Source: Nematostella vectensis (Eukaryota; Cnidaria; Anthozoa; Actiniaria; Edwardsiidae). Taken from it: a stretch of DNA of 64,000 bases. The stretch covers positions 2,356,001-2,420,000 of the forward strand of contig NC_064037.1 of NCBI RefSeq assembly GCF_932526225.1, in the 5' to 3' direction. The notes under the pieces are model-generated. The model saw nothing but the letters and a program-made list of their open reading frames with translations, was not told the origin of the DNA and did not search any database. The translations under genes and the position numbers were made by a program. Each line of letters begins with the position of its first letter. The first letter of the stretch is position 1. Of this stretch, positions 40,475 through 53,600 are shown in pieces.

Positions 40475-41697
40475 ATTTATTGGAGGTTTAGGGACGATTT
40501 TTGAGGATTTTTTTCGTTTCACGGCGCTCGAACGTCCACCATTTCTCTTGCGCACGCCGCACACATGCGCCTGCAGTTCGGCACAGCGGATCACTAGGAA
40601 TCCAGTACTACTTAGAGTACTACACAGGATTCCCGTAAAATGTCATCAATAGGATCGGAACGCGACGCTCATTCAAAAGGCGAAATGTTTTTTTTAAGTT
40701 TTTGTAACTGCGATTTTCAATACTGTGTGCACTCTTGTCAACAATTTCCAAATGCTTAACCGCTTTCTCTTCCGTCATTCAAACCAACGGAATTCCATTT
40801 GGTGTTCTTTGTTAGGGGGGGCTGTTAGCGCCTTGCTCAGAGGTGACGAGGTTGGAAACCACTTCATTATTACGCTTCATATCAAGGACTTTTGACTGAG
40901 GACGGGCCATTTAGCTGTTGGGAAGAGTAAGTACGCACGTTCGGAATCGTCGGTAAGAGTTCGCAGAATATTGAAAAGTGCAGTTATTTAAAACTTTAGG
41001 AATCTGATTTTTTACCCAAATAGTGAGGATACTCTTGACCAGCTGAATGTAAGCAACGATTTTCTATAATATTATTAATTTTATTTCACTGCAAGAAAAA
41101 CTCAGTTAGGAAATTAAGTACTATAACTATTTCATAAATATCTCTATCGCGTATAAAATAATACTATATTGTACTAAAACTTTTCATAATAAATATGTTC
41201 CTCCACACTATTCATGGCTAACGTCAACACGGCCAAACAAAGGATATATAATATGGGGCACTTGGTGCCAAAACGACATTAAAACAAGATAGCTCTGCGT
41301 TTCACGTATAACTTTGAGTCAATTTACGCCGTTTAATTAGGTATATGCCAGTCGGCGCCGGTGCAGAAAGCAAAACAAACAAGTATAGACCAGCTTCCAG
41401 ATGGAGCAGAAACCCTAGGAGCCGACCGGACCCTGGTGTAAAAACCTGTGTATTGTACGAGTTGCGTAACAAAGCTTCTTCTGTTTGGTAGAACGAATAA
41501 GGATAAAAACCGACCTGAATATAAAGGTGTCTTCTGGAAATGTTTCTTACACCGGTGTTAGGAATAAGAGCCCACATTAAAGCTAAAACACGCCGAACAG
41601 CTATGCCTTTTGTTAGCAAGACAAGAGTTTCAAAATGTGATAAGTTTATCTCATTAACAACGAGATTCTACTATGAAGTTGTCGGGGTGCTGGAAAT
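40475..41697. other. TUFM promoter region and 3' flank of the cadherin-propeller gene
   Basis: Both neighbours are on the minus strand. I see no additional exon. The part next to 40474 is GC-richer with CpGs, as expected of a housekeeping promoter. Confidence 0.5.
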
Positions 41698-44600
41698 TCA
41701 GCATTGTGATAGCTTGTCTTCTCTCCATAACATAGCATTTGCCTTTTGCTCGTCTATAGGAGCTAATGGATTGAACACAACTCTAGCTTCCTCTTTGCGT
41801 AAAACTTCCTCTGCTGGTTCATATACCGGGTTATCATAGGTCTTAGCTACAACATCATGTGACATCTTGATTAGCGTAGGCGCCGACAAAGAATCGATCT
41901 CTATCCTCTTGTGCGTCGTTAGACTAACACTAGCCTCACATGTGCAGACCGGGTCGGTATCCGTTGGAGAGCTCGACGATGGTAGTACGAATGCAGGATT
42001 AGTGAACTCGTACTCGTGTCGTTCCATCATTTCCTCAAAAGGCACACTCACTTCTTTAGAAGCCTTTGGGTTGAATTGAATTCTTCCTCTCTTAGACCTA
42101 TATTTCCGCCTCTTTCGCAATTTACAGATAATGAAAGCGCTAATCAGAACTATGAGTAATACTAAAACGGCTGCTACTAATCCGTACGTCGCTGCCGGCC
42201 CGAAATGATAGCCATCATCTCGCGGAGACTGGGTCGATGTGATACTGGAGTACTTTTCGCACCGCTGACCAAAGTAATTGAAAGGGCAGACGCATGCATA
42301 TTCGTTGCTAAGAGGATAACACGTGCCACCATGGAGACATGGGTTAGGTTCGCAGTTACGCCAGTCCTGGAGACAATTATCTCCTGTCCAGGGGTACTGA
42401 CAGGGCTTACAATCAGCCCCACCGTACCCTAGGGCGCAGCCGTTGCAGTCACTGCTCCAAGGTATGCTACACAAACAAGTGTGTTTCGTCGCGTCCTCGG
42501 GATACGAGATGCAAGTTCCGTTGTGGGGGCAAATTGAGGCGTTCTGCCGACAAATTGTATCGTCTGTATCGCAGTTTACGCCAATAAATGGTTCCTTACA
42601 GACACAAATGAAACCGTTGGTTTTGTCCACGCATAACCCACCATTAAGGCAACTATCCTTCTCACAATCATCGACATCGGTTTCACAATATTTGCCAGTA
42701 AATCCTGCCCTGCAAGTGCATTGGAAGCCGTTTTCCAGGTTCTCGCATCTACTAGAGCCGGATGAGTTACAGGGGTTCGAGAGGCACTCATTAATATCTG
42801 CCTTACAATTCGGGGGCGACCATCCCGGTTTGCAAGGACAAGTATAATTTTCCCAGCCCCCAAAACCATCTTGGCATTCCCCGATGGTATTGTCCGGGTG
42901 GCAAGGGTTCGGCGCACAGAAGTCAATATCATTGCAAATGTGTCCATTGCCAGTGAATCCAACTCGGCAAGTGCAGGAGGCCCGCCCCGGGCCCACGCGA
43001 GCACAGGTGGCTTGAGGACTGCAATAGCTCGTATTCGCGCATAAATCAACTTCCTTTACAATGACAGTAATCATAGAAGTTGTACTCAGTCCTCCCCGGT
43101 CAGTGGCGCGTACCGCAAGCGTGTACCGATCAATCGACCAGGCATCCAGCTGTGACGTGACAACTAGCGCACCGTCACGCACTGCAAAGTCACTTGCGTT
43201 ACTCCCGCCAAGCGAAATCGCAAAAATTTTATCATAATTGTCTTCGTCTTCGACAACAAACTGTCCAATGGTATGCCCCACAGTCACGCTTTCCAATACT
43301 GTCACGCTCGTTTTACCATCTAGCGTGACTTTAGATGGGGCCTCATTGATATCACTAATGTTTATATGGAACGATTTTGTAAACTGAAGACTTGTGAATA
43401 CCTCGCGAACGGTGACTTGAATCGTGATCACTGGGGTTCGCTCGTGATCCAACGGGTGACGTGACACAAAGACGTCATTTCCAACCAACCGGAATGGTAC
43501 ACCTTGTGAAGTCACTTCTAAAGAATACGCCGACGGTGCAGAGTCTGGATCTGTTACGGTGATGCTTCCGACTAGGGTACCCTCGGGGGAGTTTTCCTTG
43601 ATCACTAGGGAGGAGAGGGTGAGGTCGGTTGGTGCTTCTGCTACGTCAAGTACATACACCTTTAAATACGCTACTGTTGATAGCTGTGGTGACCCATTAT
43701 CTGTGCATTTTAAGAAAATAGTTAAATTTGTACGAGCTTCGTAATCTAGTTTCTCACGAACTACAATCGAGTTGGTACCAGGCTGAATCATAAACTCGGT
43801 GGGGACTCGGCTCGATTCCGTAGATCTTCGTTTTCTACGAGAAAAATCCGATTGCGGTCGATAAGCGTTAACAGTCACGTACAACTGCGCATCTTCCTCG
43901 CTTATCAGTCCGCATGTGTGCTTTTGTGCAGTGTGCGAGGTATCTTCGTCTATGACGTGCACATACGAGACCAGGGTAATACCCGCTACGGCAGACTCGT
44001 TGACCGCTGCCACGGGGACAGTATTCGTTGCCAGTGCACTAGATATGTTCACTCGCGCCTGGTCTAGGGTGGTATCACCGCGTGCATCGATGAATATAAC
44101 ATTAGACGGGGCGTCATTAGCATCCAATACGTCCAGAACAAACTCCCTTTGACACCAAAATCCTCCGCCGTCAGTGCACTTTATCGTTATGTTATGACTC
44201 CGGTGCTTTTCGTAGTCCAATGCAAGTCCATTTCCTATTGCCAAGTCAATCTTTGTATTGTTGTGAACAATGCGGAACCTTCCTTCCGCGTCGTCAACTA
44301 ACAAACACGTAAATGCTTGTGGGAATGTGTCGGGGTCGATAACAGTTATCGTTCCCACGATCGTTCCGACAGCGGCATTTTCGAGCATGCTTAATGGACT
44401 AAGCTTAATATCTGTTGGTTTCTCGTTGGTATCGAGAATTGGTATCTTCAATATCGTGACCTTGGTCAGCGGAGTGGGTCTACCGTTGTCTGTGGTGGAT
44501 ATCGTAAGATGTATATAGGGGACGGATTCGTAGTCGATTTTTGAGCTGTCAGCCACGTGGAGTTTGTTGGTTTCGCGAAGCTCAAGGGCACCGATCGGGC

Positions 44601-47600
44601 TTTGTGAGTGGATGATATATTTATGGGTCTGTCCTAGATCTTCGTCAAGCGTTCTTAATTCCACTACCAATTTCGACATCTGTGGGACAAAACATCAAAT
44701 ACAGACGGTTATTTTATTTAGTGGCGGCATAGAGAGAGGAATATTGATCGATTTCAGAATTTTTTTGAGAACTAAAAGCCTGCTTTTTAAACGTAATTTA
44801 TGCTTTTCTCGTTGCATTAAACCTTTTTTTGTCAGTTTATTTGACCTGCAAGCAATGTGTTAAACTCTCGTTTTGTTAGGGGTGAATGACGTAACGCCTT
44901 ATTACCTCAGAGTTTTCGGTCACAGCCGTCCCAGGGGGCACCACAATCTCACTAGGTACATCATTCACGTCCAGTACTTGCACCAACAGAGCTTGTGTAA
45001 CACTAGAGTTACCGCTGTCCACACAAGTTACGTTAATTACATAGGTGTCCCGCGATTCGTAGTCTAGCCTCGCTGTGGTGATGAGGCGGTTGCCATGGAT
45101 GGTGAAAGGTACACTAGATGTATTTTTTGAAGACTGTAATAAGTAGGTAAAATTGTCATTTGAGTCTTGGTCTTCGGCTAGTAACTTGGCGACAATGTAC
45201 CCCGGACTATGATTCTCCGGAACCTGTGGTTCAGATAATAATTGTGCATTATTATTTTACTGGTCTACTAGTTAGAAGTGAATAATAAGTTGAGAGCTCC
45301 AAATCGATTGTTTCCGTGTGTGTAGGATTAAAAAGGGAATACCAGATTCGAACGGCAATAAAGTCGACCACAAACAACCAGGACGCTAAATTTGTTAAAA
45401 ATGTTGAATCAAGTTTTATGGTCTAGAAAGAACTTGTGCTATATTTCTGTTTATGAGTATTAAGAATTGTATATTTTTATTTAACTAATCTGAAATATTT
45501 TGCCATGCGCAAAAATGCGTTTGCTCGTCGTCTCAGTCGTCACGTTGCCCATCTTTAAGTCCCCATAGTCACTGTCACTGAGACGAAATATCCGCCCAAA
45601 AAAGAATTAAACAACAAAGAAACAAAAAAGTTAACTTTACCTCGAATGTTCCGCTCTCTGATAGAACCCTAGTCGGAGCCTCGTTCTCGTTCATGATGTT
45701 TACAACGAACTGCTGTTGGACTGAGCCGCCATCTTGATCACGACACTCCACGTCAATCAAACACATTGCCCCGCCCACTCCCTCAAAATCCAATCTACGT
45801 GGGTCTGCCACTTTAAGAGTCAAACCGCTGACCATAAACCGACCGTATGCGTCGTTGCGCAGGTTGCAAACGAAAGACTGGGGCAGAAAGGGCTCATCCG
45901 GGTCTTCCACAATCAATCGACCAATCATAGTGCCTCTTGGAGAATTTTCTACAATATTTCTGTTTGTGAGATTGATCGCGGATGGGGGCTCGTTCACGTT
46001 GATAACAGCAATGATGAATGTTTGATTGACAGATATTTGCGTGTAGGGGGTATCCTGGATGTTGAAGGTAATGTTATGATTTTGAGCCTTCTCGTAGTCC
46101 AGCGGTCTTGCTGTCAGGAGTTTGCACGTGTGGCTAAAGGAGGTTGGCTGCAACTGTAGGAAAACGTTTTGGAATATCATTTTGTGATAAGGGTTCCCAG
46201 GAGTAAAATAAAACACTGCGGGAATATATACAATGTTTAGAAAGAAAGCTTTAGTGAAGCCCCGAACCTTCCAGGAAAAATGACAAAAAATATGAAAGTG
46301 GAGAGCTATCCAGGCTTCATTTATAAGGGATGTACTAATCTTCCTTCGTAATCCAAAATCATATCAAATTATTTGTACTACCGAGACCATTGCTCTCTCT
46401 CTATTTTTTGTAATTGAGTGATTTAGATCCAGGGCGCCGGCAGGACGTGAAAAAGCATGAAGCTGGCAAGAAATGCGTGCGCGCGCAATCGAACGTGCGC
46501 GAGGCGGCGTCCTCTTGCCGGCGTCGTAGATCTAAATCACCCTAATAACGCTTGTGACGTAAAATGTGTACCATAAACGCATCATCAGGGTCGTCTATGG
46601 CAGTGAAGGCCAGGTGCCTCATTTGCGGTTCACGCAACATCACGATTCCAACCAGCGCATGCGCAGTATTTTCCACCACTGAACTGTGATGAAGTACCAA
46701 GTAATCATCCGGGAACTCAGTCACATCAAGAACCTGGGGTCGAGTGAAATGTATTAGATTGACTCAGCCTACAAACCCTTTATTTTGGTTCAACTGCATC
46801 ATAGAAGGAAAGGAACAACCTATTTGTCAGAAAGTCACATTTATTTGCATAGCTACTTACAGATATGGTAAACTCTCTAAAGCTCGTCCTTTCAGCATTT
46901 CCACGCACGCGTACAACCACCGTGTACTGTGGGCGCGTCTCGTAATCCAGCGGCCTCGTCGTCACCAGCATACGAGTATTTGCCGTATTGCCGCTGGTCA
47001 AAGCAAAGGTGCCATTGCAGTCATCGTCTAGGTCAAATACGAGCGTCTCTGTAGGATCGTAGCTAAGGGCGTGGATTCGTCCCACGACAGATCCTGGGGC
47101 CTTGTTCTCTGAGATTTCACTTGAGTCTATGGTGATGTTGATCTGGGCAGACATGTTGAGGTTTTGCACTTCAATGAAAAACAACTGAGGGAAAGCTACA
47201 CTTGTCCTGCAAGAGTCGGAAAACGTTTATTACCTTTGATCTAAATTAAAAACGGTAAAACGTTCGAGGAATCTCATCTCATTCTAAAACATATAACCGC
47301 TGAGTGTGGTCGGCAGCGCACCGAGGGCTACACAAATCCTAGGAATAGCGCTTGGACAAGGTTTAGATTATAAAGAATATTACTAATAATGTGTTTTTAA
47401 GGGGTCGGGAACATAGATACTCGCAGGCCTATATAGAGAGTCCTGCCAAAAAAAAAATTGTTTGACTTTAACTTGCATCGCTACTAAGTAAATATACGTT
47501 TGATACACTAAAAGGAACAACCAATATTTCAATTATATCCCCGTCTACAGTTGTGATCTTATGAAACAGTTCTAGGGGGAGGAGGTTATTGCGTGTTTTC

Positions 47601-50600
47601 CCATGATGTCGGTAGATAAGTCTTTCAAACCGTGAAAATAATCTTACTTATCGTAACACCAGGCCCTGAATGTTACCTATCGTAACGCCAGGCCCTGAAT
47701 CTTACTTATCATAACACCAAACCCTGAATCTTACCTATCGTAACACCAAATCATGAATCTTACCTATCGTAACACCAGACCCTGGATCTTACCTATCGTA
47801 ACACCAGACCCTGGATCTTACCTATCGTAACACCAGACCCTGACAGGCTGGCGTGTGGCAGTCGCATTCTTCAGAGACTTTTTAACTCTCAGCTCCAGTC
47901 CCAGTATCTCGAATAGGCTGTTCTGGGTCAGCAGAATGCAGTAATGTGTATCACTAGCGTCCTCGTCCTCGACCGTGAACCTCCCAACTAGACTTCCGAC
48001 GGGGGCGCTGTCACTCGCGATGTAATGTGATAGAAATACTTGCGTCGGTGCGTCATTCGCATCAAGAATGCTAATGTTGTAATCAGCTTGGACACTCAAC
48101 CCACCTTTGTCTCGGCAAAAAATACCTACGCTTACCACGTGATCCGATGTCAACGCTTCGTAATTGGTATTCCCTGTGACAATCAGCTCTTTGTCGCGTA
48201 TGCCGAAGAATTCATCGGTCATGACGTCACATGTTGTGACGTCACCATCATCAGGGTCTTTGACGTTTATATATGCCACAGGGTACCCGGCGAGTTTATT
48301 TTCTGGTACACAAAGCGTTACACCAGGAGAGCATGAAAGCTGTGACGTGAGCTCGATTGATGTTGGGGCCTCGTTGCTATTGGTGACGGTGATGTTAAAG
48401 ACCTGGTTACGGGTCAAATTCCCCGAATCCCTCACCTTCACCTGTATGCTCAAAGGGTTCAATACTGTCTCAAAGTCCACGACTTTATTGACGATGAGAT
48501 TGCTGCCGTTGATTGAAACTGCATTGTTAGAACTTGTTTCTAAGGAAAAACGGTGTCTGTCTTGAGCATCCGGATCCTGCGTACTTAGTGAGCCAATCAA
48601 GGTCCCCACAGGCGCATTTTCTGAAAACGAATCCGATGACAATGAAATCATAGTGGGTGGCTCATTAATGTCACTCAAGAAGATTCTAATAGATGACGTC
48701 ACCGATGCCGCAACCTGGTCCGTCACGCGGATTAGGAGCGTCCAGGTATTGCGTGACTCAAAATCAAGCCTCCTTGCGTTACCAACAATGACTGTTGAGT
48801 TGTGTATCCGGAAGGGTGAACCTTGAGTTAGGATTTCAAACACGTGAGTGTCTTTGGCGTCTTCGTCTATGGCGGTTAGGGTTCCCACATGGGTCCCATT
48901 TCGAGTGCCATTTACATCAGGGTCATCACTGTACTCATCAAGCGAGCCCCCGTTAAATATCACTCCCGTGGGAGGGTCACTGCAGTCAAAGACTGTCACG
49001 TTAATCGCCTGGCTGGCGACCAGGATCGGGTTACCATTATCGCGAACCTGTACCGTGATTGTGTACCTCGACTGCGTCTCGTAGCTTAGCGGTGAATTCA
49101 AGACAAGCCGTGACTCCTCGACTCTGAATGTTCCCCTTGCGTCTGTTAGCAGAGTGTAGGTGAGGTTGGTGTCTGCGTCCGCATCGTGTGAAGAGAGGAG
49201 TCCGATGGTGGAATGCACAGAGGCGTTCTCGTACACAACGGGCGGGGCTAGAACTGGAGGAGCTGGAGAAGATATAAACATGTGTTAGTGGGAAAAACAG
49301 AGAGAGGAGTTACAGAGAGGAATTCACAGTGGCGTTCCCGGTACACAATGGGGTGTAGAATTGGCGGACCTGGAGAATAAATACATGCGTTAGTGGGAAA
49401 GATGACGAGGAGTCAGATGGTGGAGCTCGAGGTAGAATTGGAGGACCTGGTGAATACATAGCGCTAACAAACGTTTGTTTTTTCTGAGATAGGTATATGT
49501 ACCATATCCCCCTAACCCTAAGACCAGTACCAGTTCATGGAGTCTTTACATGAAGTACTGACCCAATAACCAAGTTCACTTACTCGGAGGTTCATTTACG
49601 TCCATGACATCGATAGTGAAATTCTGCACATGCGATAGAGGGGGTGTACCGCTGTCCGTCGACATAACTTGAATGAAAAACTGCGGGTGCGTTTCAAAAT
49701 CCATTTCCCTTACTACCACCAGAACTCCTAAAGAATTATCCACACCAAATGTGCCTTCAGCACTGTCTACCATCGTGTACGAGTGACTCTGCCGAGAATC
49801 TACATCCAGAGTGGTCAATTTACCAACGACCGAGCCAAGAGGGCTGTTCTCGGGGACTGAGTCCGAGGAGATGAGGATGGCCGAGGGAGGCCTATTGGAG
49901 CCTGGGTCTAGGTCCTCGCACTGGGCGCGGATGATGCTCCAGATAGCGGATGATTGACAGGTGATGTTATTGATACCGAGAAGATATCCCAAGGTGCAGC
50001 TCAAGGTGCACGTGCTGCCATACCTAGACGAAAAAGAAATAAAAATAAATAAAATAAATGTAACAAGGAGGAGGATCTGCTGGAAAGAGCTGGGATGAAG
50101 CCGCGAGTCAAGATCAGAAGTTTGAAGATGATTGGCCATATCCTAAGGCAAGATAGAGAAAGTGACACCAGCGTGGCAATGACGTGGGTACACGAGGAAA
50201 GAAGGAGATGGGGAAGACAAAGGACGGCGTGGAGGAGTACAGTGGAAAGAGAGAGGAGATATGGTGGCTGGAAATCCCTCCTTATGACTGAACACGTCCA
50301 TTTCTGTGGATTTACGCTATCCTCTCGCAGCTCTAAGTTGAAATTCTTTAGCCACTAAACAGCCATGTAAATGTAACACGAATGCCATTTACTTACTTAC
50401 TTGTACTGATCATGCGTTCCATCGCACGTGACTCGAATCTCGCTAGTTCCCTCGGGAATCCCGCAGTCGACCCGCTCACAGCTCCTACCATTTTGACCGA
50501 GCTTGTAACCGAGTTCACAAATGCAAGTATACGATCCCACGGTGTTCATGCAGTGCTGCTCGCAGCCGTGTCCTGATTGGCTACACTCGTTGACGTCACG

Positions 50601-53600
50601 ACATGTGAAACCGTCCCCTAGCAACAAAAAGCCGGAAGAACATGCGCAGTACAAGGATCCTCGTGTGTTGACGCATCGCTGACTGCAGGGGTTAAGTGAT
50701 GATTGACACTCGTTGACGTCATCGCACGTGTTGTTCACGGGGTTGTAGTTAAGGCCCGATGCGCATGTGCAGGTAAAAGAGCCAATCGTGTTGATGCAGG
50801 TCTCTGATAACATATTAAAAAAAAACGGAATCGGATCACTCATAGCAGGCGTACGTAGACAGTAGTGCAGACAATATTTGTATAGCAGGAGTGCAGTGAG
50901 ACTTTCAAACTCTCGTATGCGGGCTAGCAACCCTGACAGTGGCTGCTTTTGCCAGGTGCTGCGAGATAGTTCGACAACACTTTTTTCTTGTGGCTATTCT
51001 AGCGAGGCTACGCCAGGAATGCTATACAGACTTTAGATTGTTTCATTTTAAAAGAACTTGTACGAATCAAAAGAAACAAAAATGTAAATGTATAATTCTT
51101 CAAAACACTTAGGTGGTGACGCCATGCCTACCTTTTAGACATTTAGGGAGGGATTCTGAGGCATAATAGCGGAATGTTTTAGCTTTTCCATGAGTTGTCT
51201 TATGCTTAAAAGTATAGACTATATTAAGCAAAAGATGTCTGAAAGTAGTGGAGGGGGGGGCGTGACAGTTGTGTCACTACTCGGACAGTACCTGGGCAGG
51301 CGTGAGTGACGCTGCTACACTCGTCCACATCCTCACAACCATGTAAGTCCGCCGTCAGAGCATAACCAGACCGACATGTACAGTAGTACGAGGAGTCAGT
51401 GTTGATACACTGGAACTCACATCCACCGCGATTAACACGGCATTCATCTGCATCTACAAATAAAGTGGAAACACTTTGTTATGATCAACAGCACCTATAT
51501 TACGGCTGTGTACAACAGCCTTCCTCAGGGTGACTGAAGCTAGCAACTGTAGTTACACGTGCGCGCAATTAATCTAGACATGTTTCCAGACAGGGTCTTC
51601 GTATGCGCGCATATTACATTTCCGTTATTTTGTATTTGTTATTGTTAGTACGAGCCGTTATCTTTATCACGTGTAACTACAGTTGCTAGCTTTGTAGCTT
51701 CAGTCACCCTGAGGAAGGCTGTTGTACACAGCCGAAATATAGGTGCTGTTGATCATAACAAAGTGTTTTCTCTTGTTATTAATTAAATTGCATCGAGAAT
51801 CTAGTTTTGACAACACAAAGAGATGCTTGTGATTTATTCATATTTACAAATAAAGTGGAATGTGTTAAAGGCGCTATAGTTACACTGTTTGCGCATGGCG
51901 TTTTATAGGGTTGGTCATGCTATAGATGAATCATTCTTCAGGTCCGTAGCAGGGGGTGGGGCACCGGGGGCACGTGCCCAACCCCAATATTAAGGAAATG
52001 ACCAGTAGGAGAGCGTGGCTGGGCCCCCCATTGTTTGCTTAATGTTTCTGTATCGTGCACCCTCCTCCCCTCTGTAATTCGAGGAATGCTACCGCTATGT
52101 TCTTCCTGTATCAATCGGGGGACCAAGTTTTCATGATATATTCGTCAGGCTTAATTCTATCTCTCTAAAGCAGACGGATAATTAAGTAAACTGTGTTGGC
52201 CCACAAATAAAGGAAAACTCACGACCTATCGTTTTACATGTTTAGTAGCAAAAATCGAGAGAGAGCGAACATGCAAATGCACGAAAGCGAACATGCAAGC
52301 GCTTGGCAAAATGGTTATTTGCACGTGAAAATGCCAGAAATGCATTATCACAAGTTACCTTTACAGGTCCTCAAATCCTCATTAAGCACATATCCATTGA
52401 GACAGGAGCAGTTGTACGATCCAAGTGAATTGGTGCAGATTTGACCACACCCTCCTCGGTTATAGCCACACTCGTTTATATCTAGTGATAAGGACAATAT
52501 AATTTACAAAATGATAAACTCTAGCACATATTTAAAAGTTTTACACTGATGATTTTTCCTATAATCTTATAAAGAAAGAGGTGGTAGTATTTCTTGGCCT
52601 GGTTACTTTCAAGAACGGAGCCGGTTCATAACAGATAGTTCAGGATACCTGTGCATGTTCGTTTATCCAATGAGAGCTCAAAACCAGGAGGGCATAAGCA
52701 GCTGTATCCACCAATCAGGTTCAAGCACGTGTGACTGCACCCTCCGTTATTGACCAAGCATTCGTTTGGACCTGTTTACAAAAAAAATATTCTTCGTTTC
52801 AATAACAATATGAAGTGCAACATCTAACAAAATTTATATGGCACATCCAGAATAGAAAATAACTTGACTGCTCTCTCCCTACTAAATACCTAAAAAAGTG
52901 GTCATAATTTGCTAGGGAAGCACAAAAGTGAAACCATATGGAAAGTCTAAAATCTAAGAAATTACTGTTTTTGGTGGTGAGAGGATAAGGGGAGATGTAG
53001 TGCACCACCAATTACAGCATTACTTTTAAATTTAACCATAAAAAAATGTTTGTACCTGCTCCTAGTTGTCGTTCAGGGTGATACACGTGTAATGCTGAAG
53101 GGCGTGTCATGCCGCCACTTAAACTGACCCGCCCACCACCACTCAATTTATCGCAATGTTCAATAGTGTGCTGTTGCCAGTCTGTCCAGTAAAGCCGATC
53201 CCTGAATAGTGTCAAAGAGTATGGATGGTACACCTTGGTATGGTCGATTAGAGTCAAGCGATTTTCCCCATCAAGATCACACTTCTCAACCATATCAGTG
53301 CTAGCATCAGCCCAGTAAATTTTCTTATCAACATAATCCATAGCCAAGCCATTTGGCCAAACCAGTCCTGTACTAACAAGAACTTCTTTGCCAGATCCAT
53401 CGCTCAATCGTGCCCTAGTGATCCTAGCATTTTGACCCCATTCTGTCCAATAAAGCTTGTCGTCCAGAGGGTCTACTAAAACAGCTCTTGGCTTTCCACT
53501 TGTGCCAATCAGAGCGCGGCGACCGGTACCATCTAGACCAATCACACTTATGGTACCGAGTCCAGGATCTGTCCAGAACAGCCTCCTCCCTTTCCAGTCC

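Noticed and set aside
44679..44679. Independent start of a 993-residue cadherin protein at the ATG at 44679
   Set aside because: The ATG directly follows a CCCACAG acceptor in phase with the upstream cadherin exon; no signal peptide follows.
46542..46724. Separate 60-codon gene
   Set aside because: It is cadherin-gene exon 10 read past its donor into the intron.
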